From positions 1-64,000 of the forward strand of contig NZ_CAMLDC010000011.1 in NCBI RefSeq assembly GCF_946478805.1: a stretch of DNA of 64,000 nt, read 5' to 3'. Of the stretch, positions 6,782 through 15,927 are shown piece after piece. The first letter of the stretch is position 1; each line of letters starts with the position of its first letter. The translations under genes were made by a program, and so were the position numbers. The notes under the pieces were generated by a model, which saw only the letters and a program-made list of their open reading frames with translations, did not search any database and was not told the DNA's origin. Source of the stretch: an uncultured Fluviicola sp. (GTDB lineage Bacteria > Bacteroidota > Bacteroidia > Flavobacteriales > Crocinitomicaceae).

Positions 6782-8779
6782 TTACTTGTAACTGTTTGAG
6801 CTGAACTTACGTCCACCACCACCGGATGAACGACGGTCTGAACCTCCACTGCTTCTGCGGTCACTTCCACCTTCAGATGATTTTCCATAGCTGGAGTTTC
6901 CTCTGAAACCTCCGCCACCGGATGAACGGCGATCAGAACCACCTTCGGATTTTCCGTAGCTTGAGCTTCCACCCCGGAAACCTCCGCCACCTCCTGAAGA
7001 GCGACGATCTGAGCTTCCTGAACGATCACGGTCACCAAATGAACGACGTTCTCCGCCTCCACTGCTTCTGCGATCAGAACCTTCTTTTTTCTGAGTGATC
7101 TCAACACTTACACTGTGTCCTTCGTAATCAGCACCGTTCACTTTTGAAAGAATTGCTCCTTCATCTGTTTTGTCTGCTTCAAAGAAAGAGAAGTTCGGCA
7201 TTACATCGATACGACCGATCGAACCACTGTTCAATCCTGTCGAGTCACAGATCACGCGCAATAAACCTCCAGGGTTCAGTCCGTCACGTTTTCCAAGACT
7301 AACAAAGAAACGCGTTCTGTTTGCGTTATCGCCACGATCTGCTCTTGGAGCGCGTTCGCTTCTTTCACCTCTATCACTTCTTTCGAAACGGTCTTTGCGG
7401 TCAAAACGATCATCACCTCTTCTTTCTTTGCGATCTTCGCGGTCACCTCTTCCAGCACTCACATTCAAATCACCTGCACGATCATAGTACTCGATGAATC
7501 GGTTGAATTCTGCCGAAATGAATTTTTTGATCACTTCTTCTTTTGATAACTCTTCGAAATCTGCCATGATTGCAGGCAAGAAAGGAGCGATATCATTTTC
7601 TTTCACTTCAATTTCTTTCACCTTAGAAATCAATTTGTTCAATTGAATTCCACAGATCTCTGAAGCTTCAGGAATCAAAGCAGCTGTAAACGTCGTACGA
7701 ATCTGACGTTCGATTGCTTTAATTTTAAAGTTTTCACGTGTATTGATCAACACCAATGATTTACCTTGTTTTCCTGCACGAGCTGTACGACCTGAACGGT
7801 GCGTATAATTCTCAATATCATCCGGTAAATTGTAGTTGATAACGTGAGTGATATTGTCAACGTCAATTCCACGGGCAGCAACGTCTGTTGCAACCAACAA
7901 TTGGATTGAACGCTCACGGAAACGGTCCATCACACGATCACGCATTGCCTGAGATAAATCTCCGTGCAATGGTTCAGCGCTGTATCCTTCTTTTGCCAAT
8001 TTCTCAGCAACGGTAGCCGTTTCATTACGTGTACGACAGAAAACCAATCCGAAGATATCCGGACTAGCGTCAATTAATCTTTTTAATGCATCGTAACGAT
8101 CACGCTCTTTTACTGTATAGTAAATGTGCTCGATGTTTTCGTTACTTTGATTTTTGTGGCCCATGGCAACTTCCAAAGGATCTGTCATGTAGTTTTTAGC
8201 AATTGCCGCAACTTCTTTTGGCATTGTAGCTGAAAACAACCAGACATTCTTTGTATCCGGAGTAGCATCCAAAATCGCATCAATGTCTTCTTTGAAGCCC
8301 ATATTCAGCATTTCATCTGCTTCGTCAAGCACTACTGTATCAACTGTTTTTAAGTTGATTGCTTTACGATTGATCAAATCAACCAAACGTCCCGGAGTTG
8401 CTACAACGATCGTTGCACCACGCTTAATGTCCGTGATTTGCTTACGAATATCCGTACCACCGTAAACGGCAACTACTTTTATTTGCTTGTCAAATTTGGC
8501 GAACGCCTCTAAGTCTTTGGAGATTTGTAAACACAATTCACGCGTTGGAGCGATGACTAAACCTTGTGTTTCAGTTGGTCGGTCTGTAACTTTGTGGATA
8601 AGCGGTAAACCAAATGCCGCTGTTTTCCCTGTCCCTGTTTGTGCGAGTCCGACAAAATCGCTTTCATCATTCAATAAGTGCGGAATGGCACTTTGTTGGA
8701 TCGGAGTTGGTTCTGCAAAACCCATTGCTTCTATCGACTGCAGAACCTCAACTCGTAACCCGAGTTCTTTAAAGGTCAT
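6782..8779 (-). CDS. DEAD-box ATP-dependent RNA helicase (DeaD/CsdA-like)
   Basis: A 665-residue RNA helicase. All core motifs are visible: Q motif (PTPIQQSAIP), AQTGTGKTAA (motif I), PTREL, VVLDEADEM (motif II), SATMP (III), and HRSGRTARAG (VI). After the two RecA domains (about residues 1-370) comes an arginine/aspartate-rich linker (RGDREDRKERRGDDRFDR), a DbpA-type RNA-binding domain (about 480-560: RFFVSLGKRDGLNPGG, IGRIDVMPNFSFFEA), and a tail of repeated SDRRSSGGGGFRG and SSYGKS units. It is expected to act in ribosome assembly or cold-induced RNA unwinding. The promoter is at 8802-8809. Confidence 0.95.
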   Translation of the reverse strand: MTFKELGLRVEVLQSIEAMGFAEPTPIQQSAIPHLLNDESDFVGLAQTGTGKTAAFGLPLIHKVTDRPTETQGLVIAPTRELCLQISKDLEAFAKFDKQIKVVAVYGGTDIRKQITDIKRGATIVVATPGRLVDLINRKAINLKTVDTVVLDEADEMLNMGFKEDIDAILDATPDTKNVWLFSATMPKEVAAIAKNYMTDPLEVAMGHKNQSNENIEHIYYTVKERDRYDALKRLIDASPDIFGLVFCRTRNETATVAEKLAKEGYSAEPLHGDLSQAMRDRVMDRFRERSIQLLVATDVAARGIDVDNITHVINYNLPDDIENYTHRSGRTARAGKQGKSLVLINTRENFKIKAIERQIRTTFTAALIPEASEICGIQLNKLISKVKEIEVKENDIAPFLPAIMADFEELSKEEVIKKFISAEFNRFIEYYDRAGDLNVSAGRGDREDRKERRGDDRFDRKDRFERSDRGERSERAPRADRGDNANRTRFFVSLGKRDGLNPGGLLRVICDSTGLNSGSIGRIDVMPNFSFFEADKTDEGAILSKVNGADYEGHSVSVEITQKKEGSDRRSSGGGERRSFGDRDRSGSSDRRSSGGGGGFRGGSSSYGKSEGGSDRRSSGGGGFRGNSSYGKSSEGGSDRRSSGGSDRRSSGGGGRKFSSNSYK
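6785..7075 (-). repeat. In-frame repeats coding the helicase Gly/Ser/Arg tail
   Basis: The end of the helicase gene consists of imperfect tandem units coding GSDRRSSGGGGFRG-SSYGKS, two nearly full copies followed by two shorter SDRRSSGG units. The DNA copies are similar enough to allow slippage or recombination, and the tail is of the low-complexity RGG/SR type that binds RNA and can drive condensate formation. Confidence 0.75.
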
Positions 8780-8801
8780 AAAATAAATCTAAAATTGGGT
8801 G

Positions 8802-8809
8802 CAAAGATA
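8802..8809 (-). promoter_or_regulatory. -7 promoter element of the helicase gene
   Basis: TATCTTTG on the minus strand, 22 nt before the helicase ATG at 8779, matching the Bacteroidetes TAnnTTTG consensus. No clear -33 TTTG at the expected distance. Confidence 0.6.
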
Positions 8810-8891
8810 CCACCTTTTTTCGGAAGTTTGTTAATAAAGTTACAAGTAATTGTTAATTAATGGTTTTAGGGCGCCAAACTGTAAGCATTTG

Positions 8892-9749
8892 CTATTGAAT
8901 TACAGCTAATTTCTCATCAATAATCGCTTTCAAACAAGTTGGACACAAACAATCCGTTATATTTTCCATCGGCATGATCATCGGGAGATCTGCACACCAA
9001 CAACCTTGCGTGTAACAGGAAAAAGGAATTCCGCACTGAACACACATCTTCTGTTTTTCAAGAGTCAGTACTTCATACTTGTCATTTAAGGACAGATTCA
9101 TTTCCGACAAATGGAACAATTCTTCGTGCTGAATAATTTTGAATCCGTTCAATCGAATCGGTGAACGATAAGCCGGTCCGTTCAAAACCATGGTGTGATA
9201 CTCTCCTTGCTCCCCGCAAAGATCCAAACCGTTTTCAATTCCAAGCGCCTTGAATTCTTCAGTCAGTTCCGAATCTATTTTTCTTCCAACGTACTTTTCA
9301 TCCAACCAAGGTGATTTCACCAATGTCACCAGAACATCAAAATTGAATTTCTGCAAAAGTCTCATCACTTCTGCCCTCTCGATTTGCCAAAGCGGAAGAA
9401 AAGGTTTTATTCCAACTGCTTGTGCACGGTCACTAATCCAGTTCGAATTTCCGTGTACCTCTGAAATATCTCCGGAAACTGCGATTGAAATCCCCAATTG
9501 ATCTTTCAGTTTTAGGAGTTGAAGCTCGTAGTTTTCAGCAAATGGCTCATCGATTTCCAAAAAGAGAAGCGGAATTCCCAACGATCTGGATTGCAATTCC
9601 ATCAGTTCTCGTGAATGAGCCCTGAATTCCGTTGATTTGGAATGAAACGTAATTAAAGCAACGATTTCATGCCCTTCCTCTTTTGCCAATTGCAAAGCGA
9701 GGTTACAATCTTTTCCTCCGGACCATAAAACAATTGCCTTCTCTTTCAT
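8892..9749 (-). CDS. Dph6-like ATP pyrophosphatase fused to a CWC cysteine-rich domain
   Basis: A 285-residue protein. Residues 1-215 are a PP-loop ATP pyrophosphatase of the diphthine-ammonia ligase (Dph6) group: KAIVLWSGGKDCNLAL (PP-loop SGGKD), the GDISEVHG segment, and LCGEQGEYHTMVLNGP. The last 50 residues hold eight cysteines in a CWC-type pattern (MCVQCG, CYTQGCWCADLP, CLCPTCL), probably a zinc site. Bacteria lack diphthamide, so the bacterial Dph6 branch amidates or adenylates another substrate, not known. The ATG at 9749 follows a TACCTTCG element (9755-9762); the longer frame begins with TTG and is not favoured. Confidence 0.85.
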   Translation of the reverse strand: MKEKAIVLWSGGKDCNLALQLAKEEGHEIVALITFHSKSTEFRAHSRELMELQSRSLGIPLLFLEIDEPFAENYELQLLKLKDQLGISIAVSGDISEVHGNSNWISDRAQAVGIKPFLPLWQIERAEVMRLLQKFNFDVLVTLVKSPWLDEKYVGRKIDSELTEEFKALGIENGLDLCGEQGEYHTMVLNGPAYRSPIRLNGFKIIQHEELFHLSEMNLSLNDKYEVLTLEKQKMCVQCGIPFSCYTQGCWCADLPMIMPMENITDCLCPTCLKAIIDEKLAVIQ

Positions 9750-9834
9750 AGTAACGAAGGTAGAAAGAATGATCAATTATTAATTATCAAAAGAAAACTC
9801 TCTTCCTGATACTTGAATCATGCATAATTCATAA

Positions 9835-10896
9835 TCATTTTATAACCAGCCTTGAACGATCTACCAATTGATTTCCCGAATGGATTTCAACCAAATAAAC
9901 TCCAGCTGGTTGACCCAAATCCAAATCTGAACTATAAAAGGTTGTTCTACCTGTTTTTGCAACAGCTTCCAGATTGTATCCGAACACCTCCTGTCCTAAT
10001 TCATTTCTTAGAATCAAGGTACTGGCATCATCGGAAATCGTCGAAAAATCAACATGAATTTTGCTGTCGGAAGATGGGTTCGGATATACCCTGAACTCAA
10101 AGACATTCATCGGGATGTATTTCAGCGCTAATTCGTTTCGGGTCCCATCCAAATCAGTTTGACTCAGTTTATAGTAGGTTGAAACTTGCGTGTTCTTTGT
10201 GTCGGCATAGCTATATGTCTTTGCTTCCGTAGAATTAATTGCTCCTTTCACTTTCGTTAATTCAGTCCAATTTTCTCCATCCGTACTGGTTTCGATTGTG
10301 AAATAGTCATTTCTCTGTTCTGATTCCACTGCCCAAGTCAATAAATTCTTATTGTCCTTTTTCTCTCCATCGAAATACAAAAATGCCACCGGTAATACTG
10401 AAATGGTATTGTTACAGTGGATTTGTTGGTAAGGAATTCCGGGCCCTTGGATAACAAGATCAATTTCAGAACAGTTCAAAGTTGAAACTGTCGCATTTGT
10501 ACAACTTACATAAGGTGCATTGTATTGATAAGCCGTTCCATTGTTTGGAATGTTTGGATTCGTTGTTGTTGTAGCATTTCCGGAACCACCATTCAATGGC
10601 AAAGCATATGCTCCATTCATCTGGGAATTGACACAATAAATCTTAGCCTGAAGGGTATATAAAGAACTTGCATTCGGTCCAGTGATACTGATATTGTAAT
10701 CAAAGTTCACATTGTAATTGTATCCATTCGGACAATTCGAAGAACTCACCACGATATTTTTGGGGACTATTGTCACGTTCACAGCATATCCTGTTGCCGA
10801 TACAACGGTGCATTGGGCGTTCGATTTTGTTGTTGAAAGAGTCAGGAAAAATGTGGCTAAAAGTGTTAATTTGATCATAGTTAAAATCTTACGCAT
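9835..10896 (-). CDS. Secreted protein with type A T9SS sorting domain
   Basis: A 353-residue secreted protein. The N-terminus is a signal peptide (LLATFFLTLSTTKSNA). Residues about 30-170 form a beta-rich, threonine/asparagine-rich module with paired cysteines that is not recognised. A short fibronectin-like stretch (LLTWAVESEQRNDYFTIETS) follows, and the last 80 residues are a type A T9SS sorting domain: VYPNPSSDSKIHV, GVYLVEIHSG and the closing RLVIK. The protein should be exported by Sec, then moved across the outer membrane by the T9SS and attached to the surface or released. Met7 is an alternative start. The role is unknown. Confidence 0.85.
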   Translation of the reverse strand: MRKILTMIKLTLLATFFLTLSTTKSNAQCTVVSATGYAVNVTIVPKNIVVSSSNCPNGYNYNVNFDYNISITGPNASSLYTLQAKIYCVNSQMNGAYALPLNGGSGNATTTTNPNIPNNGTAYQYNAPYVSCTNATVSTLNCSEIDLVIQGPGIPYQQIHCNNTISVLPVAFLYFDGEKKDNKNLLTWAVESEQRNDYFTIETSTDGENWTELTKVKGAINSTEAKTYSYADTKNTQVSTYYKLSQTDLDGTRNELALKYIPMNVFEFRVYPNPSSDSKIHVDFSTISDDASTLILRNELGQEVFGYNLEAVAKTGRTTFYSSDLDLGQPAGVYLVEIHSGNQLVDRSRLVIK

Positions 10897-11182
10897 CGTT
10901 TCAATAGTTTAAATTTTTGGCGAAGATATATTGCTATGCATGCATTACGATTTTAATTTCGACAAATAAACTAATTTTCACGTTCAACTAGATCGATACT
11001 TCAACTAAGAAATTCACCCGGGTAATTATTTACAAAAAACAAACTTCCAAATCAGTTTTTTGTAATAAAAACTCAGTCTTAAAAACCACGATCCAACACG
11101 ATTTCAAAATGATTGATAGAAAGTGGCTTGAATTGTTTTTACAACCTTTCAATAAAGAGGACATCTAAACAAAAAAACCTGA
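10897..11182. other. Divergent spacer upstream of two T9SS cargo genes
   Basis: 286 bases between divergent genes. A -7-like TATCTTCG lies at 10921-10928 (minus strand) for the type A protein. For the large type B gene on the plus strand no TAnnTTTG element is clear. A homopolymer-rich stretch near 11035-11070 is otherwise unremarkable. Confidence 0.45.
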
Positions 11183-14100
11183 ATGAAACCTCTTCTGATC
11201 CTACTTCTTCTTTCCACCATTCCTTCATTGGGTTTTGCCCAACAATGGGGAAACTGCACGATTTCCCAATTCACCAACGAAGCCAACGACGTTGAAATAA
11301 ATAATAATCAGGAATCTTATACGGCCGGATACATTACAGGAGAAACCGCTTTTGACCTTTCCACCCTTGTTCCTTTTGCCCAAGGAAACGGAGATATTTA
11401 TATTGCGAAATACAATCCGACAGGCTCCTTGATCTGGGAAAAGACGTTTGGAGGGAGTTATTCTGACAGAGCAATAGACCTAGCAATCGGTGCCGATCAA
11501 AACATTGTAATTACGGGTCAGTTCTTCGGGACAGTAAGTTTTGGAAGTATTACGCTTACCTCATCTGCGAACTCAAAAGATATTTTTATTGTGAAACTGG
11601 ATCCCGCAGGAAATGTATTGTGGGCTAGAAAAGAAGGCGGAAATCTCGCTGAAAATGCCTACGGAATTACAGTCGACCATCAAAATAATGTCATTCTTAC
11701 AGGGCAATTTCAAGGTACAGCTGCTATTGGAAACAATAACTTTACCAGCGCAATCGATCCAAACACAAACCAGCCGTCTTTTGACTTTTTTGTTTCAAAA
11801 TACAGCAGCAACGGAAATCCGCTCTGGTCCTTGAACGGTTCGGCTGAATATGAAGACCGCGGATTAGCTGTAGCAGTCGACAATCAGAATAATATTTTCT
11901 TTACCGGCCAGTTTTCCAAAGATCTGACCTTTGCATCGAATACCTATGCCAACTTAGGCTATAATATCGGATTTTTATGCAAATTGAATCCTGCAGGGCA
12001 GCTTCAGTTCTTCAATCAGTTGAAAGCCGGGATGACCAATGCTTATGACCTGGAACTGAACAGTGACAATGAAGTGATCGTTACGGGAGATTTTTTAGGA
12101 AACATGAATTATTATGATGCAACAGGAATACATGTTATCCAAAACGGTTTCGATAAGCATATCTTCATTCTTAAGACTGCAAACAATGGTAATTATCAGT
12201 GGAATTATACCTTGGGTTCTGAAAATGACATTTCCGCCCGTTCGGTTTCGATGGATCCGCACAAAGATATTTTCGTAACCGGTTATTTCAAATGTGATCT
12301 ATCTCAAATCCAGGATACCGCAGGAGCGACATTCAACTCTGTTGGATTCAAGGATGGTTATTTACTGAAAGTCAATAATAGCGGACAACATGAGTATATC
12401 AAACATTTCGGTGGAAAGATGGACGATGAAGGCCATGGCGTTGCAATCACTCAAAACGACAAACCTCACATTTGCGGGAGTTTTACAAAGGATTTGAATT
12501 TTGCTTATAATACTGCTCTGACCAGTACCAATACTTCAAGTCATTCACTCCTCAGTTACAGTAGCGAGACTACTCATGTTTATCTGGAAGGTGATTCGAC
12601 CAGGAACTCGTTTTTAGTGAATTATGTCAATCAGAATTACCAAACATTGAACTACTATTACGTTAACACCACTGATTCATTAGTCGGTTATATCGTTTCC
12701 AATTCACCCCATTTTTTGCCTCCCGACACCACTCATTTTTGTGTGTCTGATTTTTTAACTTACGTAACACTTACCTGGGAACATTACGGACCGAGTTATT
12801 CATTCCTATGGAATACGGGATCGGACTACCAGACAATCGGAATTACAAACACCGGTGATTATTGGGTGAGTGTGCAACGGGACGATGCCTGTTCATTCGA
12901 CATCGATAGTATTTATGCCATTTCAGAACCGATTCCCTTACAACCCAACTTAACAGATAACTATGGAATAAACCTGAACCAACCAGTTCCTTACAATAAT
13001 TATCATTTCTGTTTTCCAGACAGCCTGACAATAAACTATTCCAACTTACAAGCCGGAACAACCCTGACAACTTATGAACCGGATGGAACTGGCTTATCCG
13101 GAGTCGGGCCATTCAATATACATGAAGGTGGGGATTATATCGTTGTTGTTACAAATCAATATTGTGATAGTGTCGCCTCTTTCACCATCTTGTATGACGA
13201 ACCGATTCCTTTCGACACCTTGCAATTGGATATCATTATGAATACACCTGTTCCTACCGGAGATTCCATTACTGTTTGTTTAGGTGACGAAGTTTGTTTT
13301 GAAGGAATTGATCTGATCACGAATCCTCAAAAAGATTGGAACATTGACCTGCCTCATCCGATACATACCGCTAATTGGACTATCTCAGGCGTGAACTATA
13401 CCAATGAGTTTAAACTGAAAACCTGTTTTGATCCTCAAGTAAGCGGTTGGTACAATGTGGAACTGGATCTGATCATCGGTTATGAAAACCTCTGTGGGTT
13501 GGATACCGTTCATTATTACAAGAGTAAACCCTTTTACATTCATGTAAATCCCGTTCCAACGTGGTCAGGAACAATTTCCGGTTCTAATCTTCTTTGCGAA
13601 AACGGATCGGTGTTCATTCATATATCAAACCCGAATCCTGCCTTTTCATGGGATGGACCAGGTATTATCTGGAACAATGGAATTGATAGTATCGAGGTAA
13701 ATGCTCCGGGATATTATACTTATTCGGGAATATTAATGGATTCCCTGACCGGGTGTTATGCAGACTTTTCACTTACACATGTAGTCGATCCAAAAATTGC
13801 CCCGGCAATCTTGTCTATCCCGACAGATGGTATCATTTGTCCTTATGATTCAGTTCTGATGTACCTGCCAACGACTTATGTTTCTTACCAATGGATCGGT
13901 CCTGAGGGAGACAGTCTTTCAACAACCAATCAATGTTACGGTGACGACTTGGGGTTCTATTACTGTCATGTATTGGATAATGATGGTTGTTACCTAACGA
14001 GTCCGCCTTATGAATTACGTGAATACACTACTCCTAGCATTACCATCACGCCGGATGAATACTTGTGTCCCGGAGAAACAATTACCCTGCAACTGACGTA

Positions 14101-15874
14101 CACAGGAACCCCGATCTTTAACTGGAATCCGGTCAATTCCACCCAAGATCATATTACGGTGAGCGCTCCGGGGGTTTATTATGTCCAGATCACCCAATGC
14201 GGATTTACAATTACAGACAGCGTCGAAATAATTGATGGTTCCTTTACCGCGAGTATCAGTGTTCCGGATTCTACCTTATGTTACCAGGATACGGTTGCCA
14301 TTATAGGTAATCCATCAAACCTGAACTACGAATGGAACGACGGTCAGGTGACAAATGGATATCATCCTGTTTCCGATCCCGGAACTTATTTTGCTCATGT
14401 AACAAATGAATTCGGATGTATTGTTCAGACGAATTCTGTTTCAATCGGATTGGTCCCTGAATCCAATCCACCGAGTATCCAATCACAAACGATATGTCCC
14501 GGATCAAATATTGTATTATTATCCAATTCTCCATACACCTTGAATTGGTATTCGTCTGCAGACACTACATTGATTACCACCGGAAATCAATTTTCATTGA
14601 ACAACCTCTTGAATGACACGACTTTCATCATTGCTTTTCAATCCAATGAATGTCCGCCCGCATTTGGATCGGTATCCGTCGAATTAGTTGACAGCTTAGG
14701 CACTTATACCATCCTGGGTGATTCAACACTTTGCCAGGATCAAGACGGGTTATTTTCGGTCAATACCACTACCGAAACCATTTCCTGGCATCATGGAAAT
14801 TCAAACCTCGGGAGCTCAAATCCCATCAGTATCCCATTTAGTTCCCTAAACTCAGACAATCAACTATCCGTTCAGATTTCAAATCAATGTTATTCGACTA
14901 CCGTTTTTGATAGTGTCACAATACTTCCCATAACTCATATTGAGTTAGAGAACGACAGTATCACACTTTGCTATTATGATACTGAACTTGTGGGGCTGAT
15001 TACTCCGGATATTGATTCAATTACCTGGAATTCGAACCTGGGGACAGTTTCAAACGATGTATTGCTTTTAAATGGTGCAAATAATTACGGTTTGATTTCC
15101 GTTTCAGGACAAGATCAATCCGGGTGTTCAACAGATTTCGCTCAGCTGGTCGTCATCACTTCAAATTTCAATACCACGATCGATTTGAATTTCACGAATT
15201 ATTGCCTGGGCGATTCGGGAGCGATTATTGTCAGCACCAATGCAGATAGTATTCTTTGGAACACTCCGGTTGGTATGTCTTATTCAGACACCCTTTCTTT
15301 TATAGTTGATGCGGTTCATGCCGGGACATATTCCATTGAATATTGGGATGCGCTTGGTTGTCATTATGAAGATTCATTGATTATTCCCGTCTATAACTAT
15401 CCGAATCTGAGTATCCTACCCGATTCCATCTTCTGTCTGAACGATATCTACACCTTCTATTTCCCAAATGATACAAATACTTATGAATGGACGGCTTATG
15501 GAAATAACACCACTATTCCGATCTTATCCGATCAAAACCTCATTTTGACAGCAATGAGCCCTCATGGTTGTCTCTCATCCGATACTTTAGTCGTGCATAC
15601 TGTAAATTGTGATGATCTTTTACCGAATATCATTACTCCAAACGGAGATGGAATCAACGACTATTTCATTATTGATGATGCATATTCTCAACTGAAAAAT
15701 CAGCTTATTGTTTTCAATCGCTGGGGAAACAAGGTTTTTGAGGCGAGTCCTTATCGGAATGATTGGAACGGTGAGCGTGTTTCTGATGGAGTATATTTCT
15801 ACCTTTATTATCCGAACGGAATGAAAGAAACGACCAATTTTAGGGAGGGATTTTTGCATATTTTGGGTAAATAA
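11183..15874 (+). CDS. Giant surface protein with type B (gliding-associated) T9SS C-terminal domain
   Basis: A 1563-residue protein. It has a signal peptide (LLLLSTIPSLGFAQQ); a beta-propeller built of SBBP-like repeats (about residues 35-450, units such as GDIYIAKYNPTGSLIWEKTF and DIFIVKLDPAGNVLWA); a long series of cysteine-containing Ig/PKD-like modules (about 500-1470); and the gliding-motility-type C-terminal domain in the last 85 residues (PNIITPNGDGINDYF, NRWGNKVFEA, SDGVYFYLYY). Type B domains target large adhesins such as SprB through the T9SS and usually need a PorP/SprF partner, found here at 17121. It is the paralogue of 18342-23048. Probably a cell-surface adhesin; no enzymatic motif was seen. 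Confidence 0.9.
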   Translation: MKPLLILLLLSTIPSLGFAQQWGNCTISQFTNEANDVEINNNQESYTAGYITGETAFDLSTLVPFAQGNGDIYIAKYNPTGSLIWEKTFGGSYSDRAIDLAIGADQNIVITGQFFGTVSFGSITLTSSANSKDIFIVKLDPAGNVLWARKEGGNLAENAYGITVDHQNNVILTGQFQGTAAIGNNNFTSAIDPNTNQPSFDFFVSKYSSNGNPLWSLNGSAEYEDRGLAVAVDNQNNIFFTGQFSKDLTFASNTYANLGYNIGFLCKLNPAGQLQFFNQLKAGMTNAYDLELNSDNEVIVTGDFLGNMNYYDATGIHVIQNGFDKHIFILKTANNGNYQWNYTLGSENDISARSVSMDPHKDIFVTGYFKCDLSQIQDTAGATFNSVGFKDGYLLKVNNSGQHEYIKHFGGKMDDEGHGVAITQNDKPHICGSFTKDLNFAYNTALTSTNTSSHSLLSYSSETTHVYLEGDSTRNSFLVNYVNQNYQTLNYYYVNTTDSLVGYIVSNSPHFLPPDTTHFCVSDFLTYVTLTWEHYGPSYSFLWNTGSDYQTIGITNTGDYWVSVQRDDACSFDIDSIYAISEPIPLQPNLTDNYGINLNQPVPYNNYHFCFPDSLTINYSNLQAGTTLTTYEPDGTGLSGVGPFNIHEGGDYIVVVTNQYCDSVASFTILYDEPIPFDTLQLDIIMNTPVPTGDSITVCLGDEVCFEGIDLITNPQKDWNIDLPHPIHTANWTISGVNYTNEFKLKTCFDPQVSGWYNVELDLIIGYENLCGLDTVHYYKSKPFYIHVNPVPTWSGTISGSNLLCENGSVFIHISNPNPAFSWDGPGIIWNNGIDSIEVNAPGYYTYSGILMDSLTGCYADFSLTHVVDPKIAPAILSIPTDGIICPYDSVLMYLPTTYVSYQWIGPEGDSLSTTNQCYGDDLGFYYCHVLDNDGCYLTSPPYELREYTTPSITITPDEYLCPGETITLQLTYTGTPIFNWNPVNSTQDHITVSAPGVYYVQITQCGFTITDSVEIIDGSFTASISVPDSTLCYQDTVAIIGNPSNLNYEWNDGQVTNGYHPVSDPGTYFAHVTNEFGCIVQTNSVSIGLVPESNPPSIQSQTICPGSNIVLLSNSPYTLNWYSSADTTLITTGNQFSLNNLLNDTTFIIAFQSNECPPAFGSVSVELVDSLGTYTILGDSTLCQDQDGLFSVNTTTETISWHHGNSNLGSSNPISIPFSSLNSDNQLSVQISNQCYSTTVFDSVTILPITHIELENDSITLCYYDTELVGLITPDIDSITWNSNLGTVSNDVLLLNGANNYGLISVSGQDQSGCSTDFAQLVVITSNFNTTIDLNFTNYCLGDSGAIIVSTNADSILWNTPVGMSYSDTLSFIVDAVHAGTYSIEYWDALGCHYEDSLIIPVYNYPNLSILPDSIFCLNDIYTFYFPNDTNTYEWTAYGNNTTIPILSDQNLILTAMSPHGCLSSDTLVVHTVNCDDLLPNIITPNGDGINDYFIIDDAYSQLKNQLIVFNRWGNKVFEASPYRNDWNGERVSDGVYFYLYYPNGMKETTNFREGFLHILGK

Positions 15875-15900
15875 AACTTGGATCGCAGATTGTGATGCCC

Positions 15901-15927
15901 TATATTTATAAGAATTCGTATTCTTAT
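15901..15927 (+). promoter_or_regulatory. Promoter element and perfect inverted repeat at a start codon
   Basis: TATATTTA (15901-15908) resembles a -7 element. It is followed by ATAAGAAT (15908-15915), a 4-base spacer and ATTCTTAT (15920-15927), an 8-bp perfect inverted repeat whose right arm contains the first two bases of the hydrolase ATG (15926). It could be an operator over the transcription start or an RNA hairpin masking the start codon. Confidence 0.5.

Noticed and set aside
6785..7075. Possible CRISPR-like or satellite array
   Set aside because: The repeats are in frame with and code the low-complexity tail of the DEAD-box helicase; spacers are not unique and units vary in length.
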